Below are positions 8,996 to 17,368 of a DNA stretch of 47,398 nucleotides, piece by piece. The stretch is from Tissierellaceae bacterium. Lineage in GTDB: Bacteria > Bacillota > Clostridia > Tissierellales > Tissierellaceae. Position 1 is the stretch's first letter; the number at the start of each line of letters is the position of its first letter. The translations under genes were made by a program, and so were the position numbers. The notes under the pieces are model-generated. The model was not told the DNA's origin and did no database searches. It saw only the letters and a list, made by a program, of their open reading frames with translations. The DNA is taken from NCBI GenBank assembly GCA_018434075.1, contig JAHDQA010000021.1, positions 8,001 to 55,398 on the forward strand, read 5' to 3'.

Positions 8996-9979
8996 TTATA
9001 CACTCCCTTCGTCATACATTCTTATAACTTCATCAACTGCTTTCTCAGAATAAAAATACTTCTTTGTACCTGTTTTTATTTTGGGGTCTAAATATCTTGT
9101 CTGACATAATGTGTTATTCTTTTTTATTTCTTTCATAATATCATTGAATATACTATTAAACTTAATGTCTGGCCGATTCAGCTTAATTCGTTGCTGTAGT
9201 TCTTTATAGGATAACGGTAACAACTCAGGTTCCAATCGAACCAATGGTGCCTTCTCATCATCTGTAATTCGAACCGCTTTTATTAGTCTAACATCAGCAT
9301 TTGCTTGGTCTATAGCAGCAACTAAATCAGCGTTTTCTGCCTTCTTAACACTCGCTGTAAATAAATCAAAACCAACGATAATTGTGTCGTGAACTTGTTC
9401 TTTGTACAAGGTCTTAATGCTGTCAAGTACTTTATTCACGAATTTATTGCTTCCTTTGCCACCCTTTTGTTTAAGATATTCCACAGGGTCAAAAGGTAGT
9501 TTCAAACCAACAGGTAATATTATCAGGTTATCATTTTTAGTAATGTCTTTATTAAAGTACTCCTTCAGAAAATTATCATAATTCAGTACTGCTTTGCTAA
9601 TAAGCATAAAAATGATAGGATCTAACTTTTCATCAGCATAATGAATATTAGAACATCGAAATTCATTCAATAATATGATGTTATCAAACACAGCTTGAAA
9701 TTCTTTGTTCTTTTTAACCGTATTTATATTATCTCGCACAAGCACTGCAGCTTTTGTTAATGAAATTGTATGCTCACTATTCTTTTCAAAGATTCTCTTT
9801 CTGCCTATAAACTTATATACATATGCTTTAAGCGCTAATTCCCAGGCGTTTACAATTAGTATAGTTGCCGTAGGATACCTATAAGGAATATTAGGCTTAT
9901 TATGTATCTCAATTCCTGCAAATAGTGCAGCCTGTGATGAATCTAAAAGTAGTTTTGTGATAGATTTTCCTCTTGGCAT
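8996..9979 (-). CDS. DUF3644 domain protein inside the hsd operon
   Basis: 327 aa. The N-terminal half matches the DUF3644 pattern (NAWELALKAYVYKFIG, HTISLTKAAVLVRDNI, NEFRCSNIHYAD). The helical arrangement with a conserved R...N...H turn resembles HEPN-type RNA-binding or RNase folds. The C-terminal half (NRPDIKFNSIFNDIMKEIKK...KYFYSEKAVDEVIRMY) may be a DNA-binding or partner segment. No enzyme activity can be assigned. It sits between hsdS and hsdR with 2 bases to hsdS and 1 base to hsdR, so it is expressed with the RM genes. A fail-safe toxin or an assembly partner are both possible. Confidence 0.75.
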   Translation of the reverse strand: MPRGKSITKLLLDSSQAALFAGIEIHNKPNIPYRYPTATILIVNAWELALKAYVYKFIGRKRIFEKNSEHTISLTKAAVLVRDNINTVKKNKEFQAVFDNIILLNEFRCSNIHYADEKLDPIIFMLISKAVLNYDNFLKEYFNKDITKNDNLIILPVGLKLPFDPVEYLKQKGGKGSNKFVNKVLDSIKTLYKEQVHDTIIVGFDLFTASVKKAENADLVAAIDQANADVRLIKAVRITDDEKAPLVRLEPELLPLSYKELQQRIKLNRPDIKFNSIFNDIMKEIKKNNTLCQTRYLDPKIKTGTKKYFYSEKAVDEVIRMYDEGSV

Positions 9980-9981
9980 TA

Positions 9982-11208
9982 TTACACCTCAATTTCACCA
10001 CTCATTAGTTTAGAAAGAAGTTTATCTCGTGCTTCTTTCAACTTCTCATTTTGCTTACTCAAAGCAAGAATATTGCTAAAGAATGGTTCAACCAAATTGT
10101 TAAATTTTTTAAGAATCTCATTTTCTGGCTTTAGTAACTCAATATTTTCAAATTTTGTCTTATTAACATTCGTCATTGTTGCGCCATTGCTTCCAACACC
10201 TTCAAGCAATGATTTTATTCCCTTCATCTTAAAAAACATATAATATAAATGATCTTCGTCATTAAGAATTATAGAATTTATCTGCTGATTTGTTTGGCAT
10301 GCCTCGTGAGCTATGCAAACAAGACCTACTGTAGCTATGCAAGAAACCATAATACTCTTCGGTGGCAAAAGTTTATTCTTCTGTGTGTTTGCTCCTCTCT
10401 CGGATAATTTTACTTCGGTTTTTAACGGGTAGATAACACCATGCATATCTGGAATTTTTACAAAGGGGATATCTTTACCATAATTTTCGGCTATCACTGT
10501 AGATGGTGTTTTTCCAGTAATCACTTGTCCCATTTCTTTTACTGTGGTCAGTTTCCACCCCTCTGGTACACCATCTTCTATCTTAGTCTTTTCATGTCCA
10601 GGGAATCGCAGTTTTACAAACCATTCTTTATACAATCGCATGGCCGCTTCTTCCAGCAACTTAATCTGCTTTTGATTATTTTCAATTAAATCATCATAAG
10701 CAGAAAGGATGTCTGCTATTCGTCGTTGAGTTGGCAGTGGTGGGATAGGTATTTCAATTTGACTGAAGTTTTTTATCGGTAATTGTGGCTGTGCACTTCC
10801 TGTAATATAGCTTTGCATTCTTACTCTTTGGTAATCGCTCTTTAATAGCTGATATAAATATCTCTGCTCAACTTTTCCTTGTATTGCTCTAAGAATTACC
10901 ATGCCAGAATTTATTCTAACATTATCATAAGGTATCTTATCACTATAATAAGCAGTATTACCTATCGTCCCTCTCGAGGTAAAAACAATATCCCCGCGCA
11001 TAAGTTTTCCTTTTCTCAGAATCTTGTCTTTCTCCTCAGTAATAAACAAGTTATTATAAAAATTAAAACCTTGTCGAGTTACATTTCCAGTATTCAGAAA
11101 AAGGCAGTACCCTTTATCACGAAATTCATTTTGTTTCGGGTAATTTTTTCCCCTATCTCCATCTATAATGTCAGCTATCTCCCCAATTTTTTGTAGTTTC
11201 CACTTCAT
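9982..11208 (-). CDS. hsdS: Type I RM specificity subunit HsdS
   Basis: 408 aa. It has the standard layout of two target-recognition domains separated and followed by helical spacers. The first spacer starts at PPLPTQRRIADILSAYDDLI (about 155-174) and the second is near the C-terminus (LSKQNEKLKEARDKLLSKLMSGEIEV). Each recognition domain determines half of the bipartite target site; the sequence recognised cannot be read from the protein. The ATG at 11208 shares four bases (ATGA) with the hsdM stop. TRD2 begins at KLTTVKEMGQVITGKTPST. Confidence 0.94.
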   Translation of the reverse strand: MKWKLQKIGEIADIIDGDRGKNYPKQNEFRDKGYCLFLNTGNVTRQGFNFYNNLFITEEKDKILRKGKLMRGDIVFTSRGTIGNTAYYSDKIPYDNVRINSGMVILRAIQGKVEQRYLYQLLKSDYQRVRMQSYITGSAQPQLPIKNFSQIEIPIPPLPTQRRIADILSAYDDLIENNQKQIKLLEEAAMRLYKEWFVKLRFPGHEKTKIEDGVPEGWKLTTVKEMGQVITGKTPSTVIAENYGKDIPFVKIPDMHGVIYPLKTEVKLSERGANTQKNKLLPPKSIMVSCIATVGLVCIAHEACQTNQQINSIILNDEDHLYYMFFKMKGIKSLLEGVGSNGATMTNVNKTKFENIELLKPENEILKKFNNLVEPFFSNILALSKQNEKLKEARDKLLSKLMSGEIEV

Positions 11209-13163
11209 ATCCCCAGCTCCTCAAAATTCGCCGAAATAATATCCATTAACTGGTTTGCTTCTGCCTGCAAAGTTAAGAGTTCCTTATGTATTTCGGTCAT
11301 TCTCTCTTCGAAGTTTTCATCATCTTCTTCTACAGGAGCTACTCCCACATATGCACCCGGAGTAAGGCTCCAGTTCTTTTCTTCTATTTCATTTAGGGTT
11401 GCAACTTTACAAAGTCCCAGAACATCGGTATATGTGCAGTCCCCGAATTTCTCAGTGAGCCATTTTGCTTCTTTTATCACTGTACGGCAGGCCTTGATTT
11501 GAGATACAACCTCCTCAATGCTAGCAGAAACAGACTTTTTAAAGCGATCCCAAGTTGATGCGGTTTCATCTATAGATTTAGCAAACTCCTTAGCCTCACC
11601 CTTCTCCAATCCATCACCGTACTCACAAAGAGCTTTTAACGAAGCATTAAGTTCTGTAGTATACTTTTTCAACAAATCATTCAGTGGCAACAGCTGGTTA
11701 ATATCCTCTGCATTTTTTATGATATCTAAAATCTGAACTCGTAATGGTTTAAGTTTCTCGCCATAGCCTTTCAACAATACCGACACACTTTCAAACTCAG
11801 TATCGAGTTCTTTACAATCATTGATAATTTGAGTCCAATAATCCTGTAATAATTTTGCGTACTTTCCCTTTTCTCCACGATAGAGCCAGACTATAGCATT
11901 TAGGTTTTTCATCTGCCATTCACTCCACTCATTGAGTGTTCGATCCACTACGGTATAGTAATTACGTGAATCTATAAAAAGTACTTTATCCTTCAATTCT
12001 TCTTTCTTTCCCTTATCAAAGAACCACAGGGAGCAAGGTAATGAAACCTTGTAAAAGAAGTTATTAGCCACTGACATTAAACAGTCTACATGCCCGGTCT
12101 GAATAAGCTGTTTTCTTATTTCTCGATCCTTATTGCCGCTATCTGTAGCAGAAGCAGCCATAACAAAGCCAGCTCGTCCGCTATCATTTAAATATGCATA
12201 GAAATATGAAATCCAAAGATAATTAGCGTTAGAGACTTCCTTTTTCTGATTAACCCCCGGCAGCCCAAAAGGTAAGCGTCCTGCATTCTGAGTAGATTCT
12301 GCTTTTACTTTATCTACATTAAATGGAGGATTAGCCATTACATAATCGCAGCTACCTTCCAGATTATGAGCATCATGATAGAAGCTGTTAGCCTCATCAC
12401 CAGATTTGATTTTTGCATTTAGACCGTGTACAGCCATATTCATAATACATAACTTCGCGTTAAACTCTACTTTTTCTTGTCCATAAAAAGTCATTGCAGA
12501 ATTAGCATTGATTCCTTCAGAATTGACAAAGTCGCTGGAGGAAACAAACATTCCACCACTGCCACAGGCAGGATCCAACACTATCCCATGAGTCGGCTCA
12601 ATTACATTCACAATCATCTTTACCAAAGATTTAGGTGTAAAGAAAACTCCATCATCCGATGCGATAGCTGAAGCAAACTTATTTAAGAAATACTCATAAA
12701 TACGTCCAAGGATATCATCATTGATTTCGTTCAATGCACTATTATTAAAAATACGCAACAATTCCTTCAACAAATCATTTCTGAAAGAAGTATATGTTTT
12801 GGGTAGTATTCCTTTCAATTGAGTACTCTCTGCCTCAATAAGCTCCATAGCCTCATTGACTGCCTTCCCACAATCAGCATCGTCTGGCAAATTGAGCAGA
12901 TAATCATATCGAGCCCTTTCAGGTAAAAAGATAGCACTTTTCTGCTTAAAATCATTTGACTCAACAGGAAGTACACGACCATTTCGAACTGGACGGTCTT
13001 TTAGAATTTCAGCTTCCACGTATTTAAACCGACTATATGCATAACGCAAAAAGATTAAACCAAGAACCGGCATGCAATATTCCTGAGAACTTAATTTAGA
13101 ACCTTGACGTAAAAGATCCGCAGATTCCCATAATTCTGATTCTAATTTTCTTATATTTATCAT
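11205..13163 (-). CDS. hsdM: Type I RM methyltransferase subunit HsdM
   Basis: About 652-aa N6-adenine methyltransferase that protects host sites and forms the core of the restriction complex. It has an N-terminal HsdM helical domain, the SAM-binding motif DPACGSGG (197-204), the catalytic NPPF (278-281) and a long helical C-terminus. ATG at 13163 is preferred because GGAGG lies 8 bases upstream; the in-frame ATG at 13178 contains that site. It begins 42 bases after the small XRE gene and heads hsdM-hsdS-DUF3644-hsdR. Confidence 0.95.
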   Translation of the reverse strand: MINIRKLESELWESADLLRQGSKLSSQEYCMPVLGLIFLRYAYSRFKYVEAEILKDRPVRNGRVLPVESNDFKQKSAIFLPERARYDYLLNLPDDADCGKAVNEAMELIEAESTQLKGILPKTYTSFRNDLLKELLRIFNNSALNEINDDILGRIYEYFLNKFASAIASDDGVFFTPKSLVKMIVNVIEPTHGIVLDPACGSGGMFVSSSDFVNSEGINANSAMTFYGQEKVEFNAKLCIMNMAVHGLNAKIKSGDEANSFYHDAHNLEGSCDYVMANPPFNVDKVKAESTQNAGRLPFGLPGVNQKKEVSNANYLWISYFYAYLNDSGRAGFVMAASATDSGNKDREIRKQLIQTGHVDCLMSVANNFFYKVSLPCSLWFFDKGKKEELKDKVLFIDSRNYYTVVDRTLNEWSEWQMKNLNAIVWLYRGEKGKYAKLLQDYWTQIINDCKELDTEFESVSVLLKGYGEKLKPLRVQILDIIKNAEDINQLLPLNDLLKKYTTELNASLKALCEYGDGLEKGEAKEFAKSIDETASTWDRFKKSVSASIEEVVSQIKACRTVIKEAKWLTEKFGDCTYTDVLGLCKVATLNEIEEKNWSLTPGAYVGVAPVEEDDENFEERMTEIHKELLTLQAEANQLMDIISANFEELGI

Positions 13164-13205
13164 GAAACAAGCCTCCATTTGTTTGGTAATTCACAATAAT
13201 AAGCA

Positions 13206-13418
13206 TTAACTCCGTTTGTTATCTTCCATCTCCATGATATCGCAGACGTCACATTCCAAAGCAATGCAGATTTTTTGTATAATTTCTGTGCTAACATTTT
13301 CGTTTTTACCAAGCTTTGTAACCGTAGCAGAACTAATGCCCGCGAGCTTTTGCAGGTCTTTCTTTTTCATGTCTCTATCAATAAGAAGCTTCCAAAGCTT
13401 TTTATAACTAATTGCCAT
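13206..13418 (-). CDS. Small XRE/Cro-type regulator of the hsd block
   Basis: 70-aa helix-turn-helix protein starting MAISYKKLWKLLIDRDMKKK, with the DNA-reading helices at KLAGISSATVTKL. ATG at 13418 follows AGAGGTGATTAGA; a longer in-frame start at 13517 has no such support. Such single-domain proteins usually repress their own operon. It is paralogous to the regulator at 41216-41443: 44 of the first 64 residues are identical by eye. Both proteins stand directly upstream of a defence operon and downstream of the same repeat. Confidence 0.9.
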   Translation of the reverse strand: MAISYKKLWKLLIDRDMKKKDLQKLAGISSATVTKLGKNENVSTEIIQKICIALECDVCDIMEMEDNKRS

Positions 13419-13546
13419 TCTAATCACCTCTATGTATGTATAAGTACATGATATCATTAGCATCATCATATTGCAAACATTTTCTTTAAGTTCGCATGAT
13501 TTTTGATTTGTATTCAATAATTCTTATTCCAAATCCTTCTAAATCC

Positions 13547-13580
13547 TATCCTATATCCTATCCTATATCCTATCCTATAT
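13547..13580. repeat. 12-bp tandem repeat, about 2.8 copies
   Basis: TATCCTATATCC is repeated at 13547, 13559 and 13571 (the last copy has 10 bases) without mismatch. It lies 130-160 bases upstream of the small XRE gene, in its probable promoter region. It could be an array of binding sites or simple slippage sequence. Confidence 0.9.
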
Positions 13581-13691
13581 TGTCAGGTGTATAGAATGTT
13601 ACATCCATCCTGTCTCCTCAACCCTACTAATTTATCTATTCTGTCCACTCACCCCTATCTAATTTCAGACTCATTTTTACCACAAAAAAAC

Positions 13692-13727
13692 ACCCTCGAT
13701 ATGTTTCCATGTACCAATATCGAGGGT
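13692..13727 (-). terminator. Terminator within repeat copy 1
   Basis: ACCCTCGATAT pairs with ATATCGAGGGT, and on the minus strand the stem is followed by GTTTTTTTG. It would stop transcripts entering from the HEPN operon or from the former recombinase gene before they reach the hsd regulator. Only the loop part (CCATGTAC) is kept in copy 2, so the full stem is specific to this copy. Confidence 0.8.
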
Positions 13728-13792
13728 TTAAGTCGAGTCGACAGATTTACTTTTATTTTATGAAACCCAGTATTTTCAATGGTTACCGAGCT

Positions 13793-13828
13793 TTATTTCT
13801 TAGACATCAAGCAAATGGTCTCAACATG
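13793..13828 (-). pseudogene. Last codons of a serine recombinase (remnant)
   Basis: The minus strand reads HVETICLMSKK followed by TAA. This matches QVETVVLMSRL-stop at the end of the intact recombinase at 41861-43537, and it lies at the corresponding distance from the shared repeat. The preceding codons (LPLENYLVHAIK) can be read in a shifted frame and are reminiscent of recombinase tails. Beyond that, homology ends. It indicates that the hsd/Thoeris block once followed a recombinase of the same family. Confidence 0.65.
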
Positions 13829-14013
13829 CCTTGATGGCATGAACAAGATAATTTTCTAATGGTAAGGCTTCTGTTAGTTATCTTTTATTAGGATTGAGAT
13901 GTTTATCATTCAACCACTTCACTACCGTACCATCTGATTCTTTTCCTTTAACTCTTACTTTTTTATTATTTTCAAACAAGTTTATTCAGAATGTATATCT
14001 GCCATTAAATTCA
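13829..14013 (-). other. Junction DNA with a short open fragment, no clear gene
   Basis: This gap lies between the recombinase remnant and the HEPN gene. The minus strand has a 35-codon open stretch ending at 13878 (KVRVKGKESDGTVVKWLNDK near its centre), preceded in frame by a TGA at 13986-13988 and without a start or ribosome-binding site. I do not recognise it. It could be a gene tail left by the insertion that brought the methyltransferase/HEPN module. Confidence 0.35.
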
Positions 14014-14709
14014 TTAAACTACTGAGCTCATATATAAGTACTTTTTAGCATCATAATACTGTTTCATTCCATCAAGAATGCAGTTGAGATACTTTATAGT
14101 TTGGTCCTTTATTTTTATTAGATCCTCAATAGAATAATTACGTCCACATTCTACAAATGAAGTTGTCCCATGTGCTAATTCATTACGTTTGTTTTTAACA
14201 TCTTCAAGTACTATTCCACCTTTACATTCAGCATCAATAGTGTATGTAATTCCGTGCTGCTTGCAAATTTGTCTAATCTTCTCTGCATCTAAATTTCCAC
14301 TAATATCTGTAGCTTTTCTGTCCAGCACAATTGTTTCTCCATTTAAAATACAATTAATAATTTCTATAGCCTTATCCCTGTAGGAATTATAATGCGCACT
14401 TTTATCATATACTTGATTAAATTTAAAAGAAAACCAGATATCTTGTATCTCCTTCCTTACATCTTTATAGGCATATCCATTTGACCTTAGCTCGTCATAT
14501 ATTTCTAATATTCCACCCATTATAGATGATTCAACTAAATTGTAGATCATTAGCAAGGCATTAGATTTCAACATCTTTAAGAAATCATCCGAATGAAATT
14601 CATATTTTTCTTCAAACTTATTCTGAGTATCATAAAGTTGCTGAATTGCTTTGTAATATAATTCAATTTCATGTATCCTGTCATAATATACGTCAAATGT
14701 CGCTTGCAT
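14014..14709 (-). CDS. HEPN-like nuclease (MAE_28990/MAE_18760 family)
   Basis: 231 aa, mostly helical. The segment KSNALLMIYNLVESSIMGGI and the motif RNELAH at 175-180 (the R-x4-H signature of catalytic HEPN RNases) match the MAE_28990/MAE_18760 group of HEPN-like nucleases. HEPN proteins typically cut RNA and act as toxins or abortive-infection effectors. ATG at 14709 follows AGGTGATAATC; the in-frame ATG at 14742 is unsupported. It overlaps the DUF262 gene by 17 bases and is last in an XRE-methyltransferase-DUF262-HEPN operon. The natural RNA target is unknown. Confidence 0.8.
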   Translation of the reverse strand: MQATFDVYYDRIHEIELYYKAIQQLYDTQNKFEEKYEFHSDDFLKMLKSNALLMIYNLVESSIMGGILEIYDELRSNGYAYKDVRKEIQDIWFSFKFNQVYDKSAHYNSYRDKAIEIINCILNGETIVLDRKATDISGNLDAEKIRQICKQHGITYTIDAECKGGIVLEDVKNKRNELAHGTTSFVECGRNYSIEDLIKIKDQTIKYLNCILDGMKQYYDAKKYLYMSSVV

Positions 14710-15757
14710 GATTATCACCTGCCAACAACATATCACGAACATACTCTACCCGCCCAGCAACTCTAGCTAGTGAATTACTTGCATGCGTTGTAGTGTGAAT
14801 TTTGAATTCATCACTTTCAAGCCAATCCATTGATTTAGGCTCAAGATTTGGATTAATCCTTAAAGCCAAAGCTACGCCAACGGATATTGCTTCAAATCGA
14901 ACCCTAGGTGTAGACTTAGCATTTTTTGTTTTTCTAAATCCATTAGGAAAGTATTTATCTACAAATGTAACCATTCTCACAAATTCACTTCTAAATGCTT
15001 CCGCATCAAAGTTATTTTGATTATCTTCAACATATTGATCTAAGAATTCATCAACTCTATGAGTAAAATTTTTGTAATTGTTTAAAAACGCAAAAAAGCG
15101 TAACACGAGCTCTAAATCTTCATACCTTTTCTTGGATATCTCACTAACAGGACACACTTTTATAAAAATAGGATTCTTTGTACATTCTTTGAGAAATTCC
15201 ATAAATGGACCAGCGTAGCTTCCTCTTCTTATTTCACTAGGTTTAGCCGGTCTGCCAGTGGTATTAATTCTATTAAATATCTCCTTTCTTATATCCATCG
15301 TAGTTTCATCTGAAAGAACGATAATTCTCATTGTTGTTTTATTAAATTTACGCTTAAAGTATTCTGGTAAATCAATATAAGTAAAACCATTCAACTCCGT
15401 CAGCTTTTTTAAATTGTTTAGTATTAAATCGTTTTGCATAAATTCTTCTAATGCTTGAGTTCTCTGTGCTCCATCAATAATTTCACAGCGCCCATCGTCA
15501 GTATCGGAAAAAAACATAAAAGGAATCGGTAAACCAAGCAAAATAGATTCAATAAATCTATTTTTATCGGAATCTTCCCATATATATTGCCTTTGATATT
15601 CGTCAGGTATATAAAATTCATTTTCTCTATATTGTTGTACTAAAAAGTCAATAGCATAATCTCTTGTATCATAATCAACTTCTTTTCTTAATTCTTTTAT
15701 CTGTTGCTCTGCTGCAAGTTTTCTCGCATCATCTATCACTTTATTATTTGGCATCAT
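14693..15757 (-). CDS. DUF262 protein (DGQR-type NTPase/nuclease family)
   Basis: About 354 aa. The N-terminal domain is DUF262: YIPDEYQRQYIWEDSDKNRF, then ESILLGLPIP and IIDGAQRTQAL with the DGAQR signature near residues 94-98. This ParB/Srx-like fold binds or hydrolyses nucleotides in GmrSD, BrxU and SspE-type defence proteins, which often act on modified DNA. The C-terminal part is helical and lacks an obvious HNH (DUF1524) nuclease domain, so cutting may be delegated to the partner HEPN protein. Three consecutive ATGs (15760, 15757, 15754) follow GGGAGG. The start overlaps the methyltransferase end. Confidence 0.85.
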   Translation of the reverse strand: MMPNNKVIDDARKLAAEQQIKELRKEVDYDTRDYAIDFLVQQYRENEFYIPDEYQRQYIWEDSDKNRFIESILLGLPIPFMFFSDTDDGRCEIIDGAQRTQALEEFMQNDLILNNLKKLTELNGFTYIDLPEYFKRKFNKTTMRIIVLSDETTMDIRKEIFNRINTTGRPAKPSEIRRGSYAGPFMEFLKECTKNPIFIKVCPVSEISKKRYEDLELVLRFFAFLNNYKNFTHRVDEFLDQYVEDNQNNFDAEAFRSEFVRMVTFVDKYFPNGFRKTKNAKSTPRVRFEAISVGVALALRINPNLEPKSMDWLESDEFKIHTTTHASNSLARVAGRVEYVRDMLLAGDNHASDI

Positions 15758-16805
15758 CATTGACCTCCCTCTTTTTCACATGTTCAAGTATACTACGACC
15801 TATTGCCACCCCAAGTTCAACAGGAACAGCATTTCCTATATGAATTCCAAGCTGTTTATTTGTTTGGGGATTTTGTTCATCAATAAACTTATAGTCCGGA
15901 GGAAAAGATTGCAATATCGCACCTTCCCTTAATGAGATTGCTCGATCTTGTTCCGGATGCCCAAACCTACCGTTTCCGTATCCATAAAACTGCGTAGTTA
16001 TAGTCGGAGATGGTTTATCCCACTCCATTCTACCATAAACAGCCCGGTATCCTTTTCCAGTACTCTTTTTATGGCAGGGTAATTTAAGCTCATCACTCCA
16101 GTCTTGCCAGGTTCCACCTGGCACAGATTGTCTTATTCTCTGTTTGTTGAGCTTTGATAATTTACTAGCTCTATGTAATGGGTCAAATTCAGAGATTTCA
16201 CCATCTTTTAACGGAGGTAAATATTTAATTGCATCAGCAACAGTCAAATAAGTAGCCTCATTATACAGGGGTTCAATTAATTCTATTTTGCCAAATCTGG
16301 ATGCCAAAAGTACTAATCGATTTCTGCTCTGAGGGACACCATAGCCAGCACAGTTTACAATTTCCCAGCTAGTATAGTAACCTGCCTTTTGAAGTCTATT
16401 TGTAAAATCTTTAAACACATTTGTTTTTACCAACTGAGGAACATTTTCCATAGAAACTATATCCGGCTTTATTTTTTCAACCAAATCTATAAAATAATAT
16501 AATAATTTCCATTTATTATCCTTATGTCCGTCTTTTATATAACGTAAAGAATAGTTAGAAAATGGCTGACATGGTGCACAGCCCATTAAAACTTTAATAC
16601 TATTTTCAGGATATAACGCTTTTAACTCTTCATCGTCAATGTTTTCAATACCTTTATTAATAAAAATTGATTTATTGTTTGTTTCATATGCATATTTACA
16701 TGTTGGATCAATATCAATTCCTGCAATGACATCTATTCCGGCTTTCTGAACACCATATGTCAGTCCGCCAATTCCACAAAATAAATCTATCGCAACACAG
16801 TTCAT
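15744..16805 (-). CDS. DNA C5-cytosine methyltransferase
   Basis: 353 aa with the full set of 5mC methyltransferase motifs: FCGIGG (I, SAM binding), APCQPFS (IV, catalytic Cys), MENVP (VI), PQSRNRLVLLA (VIII), SPTITTQ and LQSFPPDY (IX region), and GNAVPV (X). The target-recognition region before motif IX is short. ATG at 16805 shares one base with the stop of the XRE gene and has GGGGTGA upstream; GTG at 16808 is the alternative. It resembles a type II RM methylase, but no restriction endonuclease follows. Its partners are DUF262 and HEPN genes. Confidence 0.95.
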   Translation of the reverse strand: MNCVAIDLFCGIGGLTYGVQKAGIDVIAGIDIDPTCKYAYETNNKSIFINKGIENIDDEELKALYPENSIKVLMGCAPCQPFSNYSLRYIKDGHKDNKWKLLYYFIDLVEKIKPDIVSMENVPQLVKTNVFKDFTNRLQKAGYYTSWEIVNCAGYGVPQSRNRLVLLASRFGKIELIEPLYNEATYLTVADAIKYLPPLKDGEISEFDPLHRASKLSKLNKQRIRQSVPGGTWQDWSDELKLPCHKKSTGKGYRAVYGRMEWDKPSPTITTQFYGYGNGRFGHPEQDRAISLREGAILQSFPPDYKFIDEQNPQTNKQLGIHIGNAVPVELGVAIGRSILEHVKKREVNDDAK

Positions 16806-17062
16806 CACTCTTCACCCCTTCCTTTTTCTGCCTCCTTGTTATTATCGTTTATCGTATCGTCTATAAACAATAAATAAGTTTCTATGCCAAGTGCATCCGC
16901 TATTTTTTGTATGTTATCAAGAGCAATACTTCTTTTCCCACACTCTATAGCACTAATATAAGTCCTATGCAAACCAGCCTTTTCAGCGAAACTTTCTTGT
17001 GAAAGGCCAAGTCTATTTCTATATTTTCTTAAGTTGTTAGCGAAAACTTTTAATGCGTCCAT
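16805..17062 (-). CDS. XRE-family controller-like regulator
   Basis: 85-aa single-domain helix-turn-helix protein (LGLSQESFAEKAGLHRTYIS, IECGKRSIALDNIQKIADAL). Size, position directly ahead of a methyltransferase and the coupled stop/start resemble C (controller) proteins of type II RM systems, which time methylase before nuclease expression. ATG at 17062 follows GGGGAGGAATAAAA; an in-frame start at 17140 is unsupported. A CCCATA-N6-TATGGG inverted repeat lies immediately upstream. Confidence 0.88.
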   Translation of the reverse strand: MDALKVFANNLRKYRNRLGLSQESFAEKAGLHRTYISAIECGKRSIALDNIQKIADALGIETYLLFIDDTINDNNKEAEKGRGEE

Positions 17063-17073
17063 TTTTATTCCTC

Positions 17074-17091
17074 CCCATATAATATTATGGG
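17074..17091 (-). promoter_or_regulatory. Possible operator of the XRE-methyltransferase operon
   Basis: CCCATA (17074-17079) and TATGGG (17086-17091) form an inverted repeat next to the ribosome-binding site of the XRE gene, over an A/T-rich core suited to a -10 region. Position and symmetry fit an autoregulatory site; binding is inferred. Confidence 0.4.
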
Positions 17092-17316
17092 TAATCGAAT
17101 ACAATAAGTCAACATACAATAAGTCACATATTGCAGTCATAAAATAAAAAATTTAGCCCGCACCTGTTGTTTTCGTCATGTTCCAGATTCCACCTTAAGC
17201 CCACATCAGATACAATTAACCAGTAACACCCTGACTTACAAGTGTTTTCCTACAAATAGTTAGGTAATAGAATTTCTTCGACCCGCCAGCTCAGTAAACA
17301 TGCTAGATAAAATAAA

Positions 17317-17353
17317 ACAGCCGCCATTCTGCTTTTCACAGTTTGGCGGTTGT
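17317..17353 (-). terminator. Terminator of the three-recombinase operon
   Basis: ACAGCCGCCA pairs with TGGCGGTTGT, followed on the minus strand by TTTTATTTTATC. It lies 16 bases after the recombinase stop. The remainder of the gap (17092-17316) shows no gene. It is a plausible location for the element's attachment site, but I found no repeat that proves it. Confidence 0.8.
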
Positions 17354-17368
17354 CTCTTCTCGGTAATG

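Larger units (their letters stand above)
13603..13828 (-). repeat. Conserved recombinase-3'-end repeat, copy 1
   Basis: This stretch is colinear with 41674-41896. The shared blocks are a 24-base identity (13603-13626 with 41674-41697), CCCTATCTAATTTCAG (13653-13668 with 41732-41747), CCATGTAC (13707 with 41786), GTCGAGT (13732 with 41811), AAACCCAGTA (13763 with 41841) and finally the recombinase C-terminal codons. The two copies are in the same orientation, 28 kb apart, and each lies upstream of a paralogous XRE gene. The CTCAACCCTA-like element occurs twice within each copy. It could be an attachment-site region, a promoter/operator, or both. Confidence 0.85.

Noticed and set aside
13547..13580. 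CRISPR array
   Set aside because: The repeat unit is 12 bases without spacers; no cas genes are present in the window.
15744..16805. Classical type II restriction-modification pair
   Set aside because: The methylase and controller-like gene are present, but neither neighbour has a recognisable restriction endonuclease; the following genes are DUF262 and HEPN proteins.
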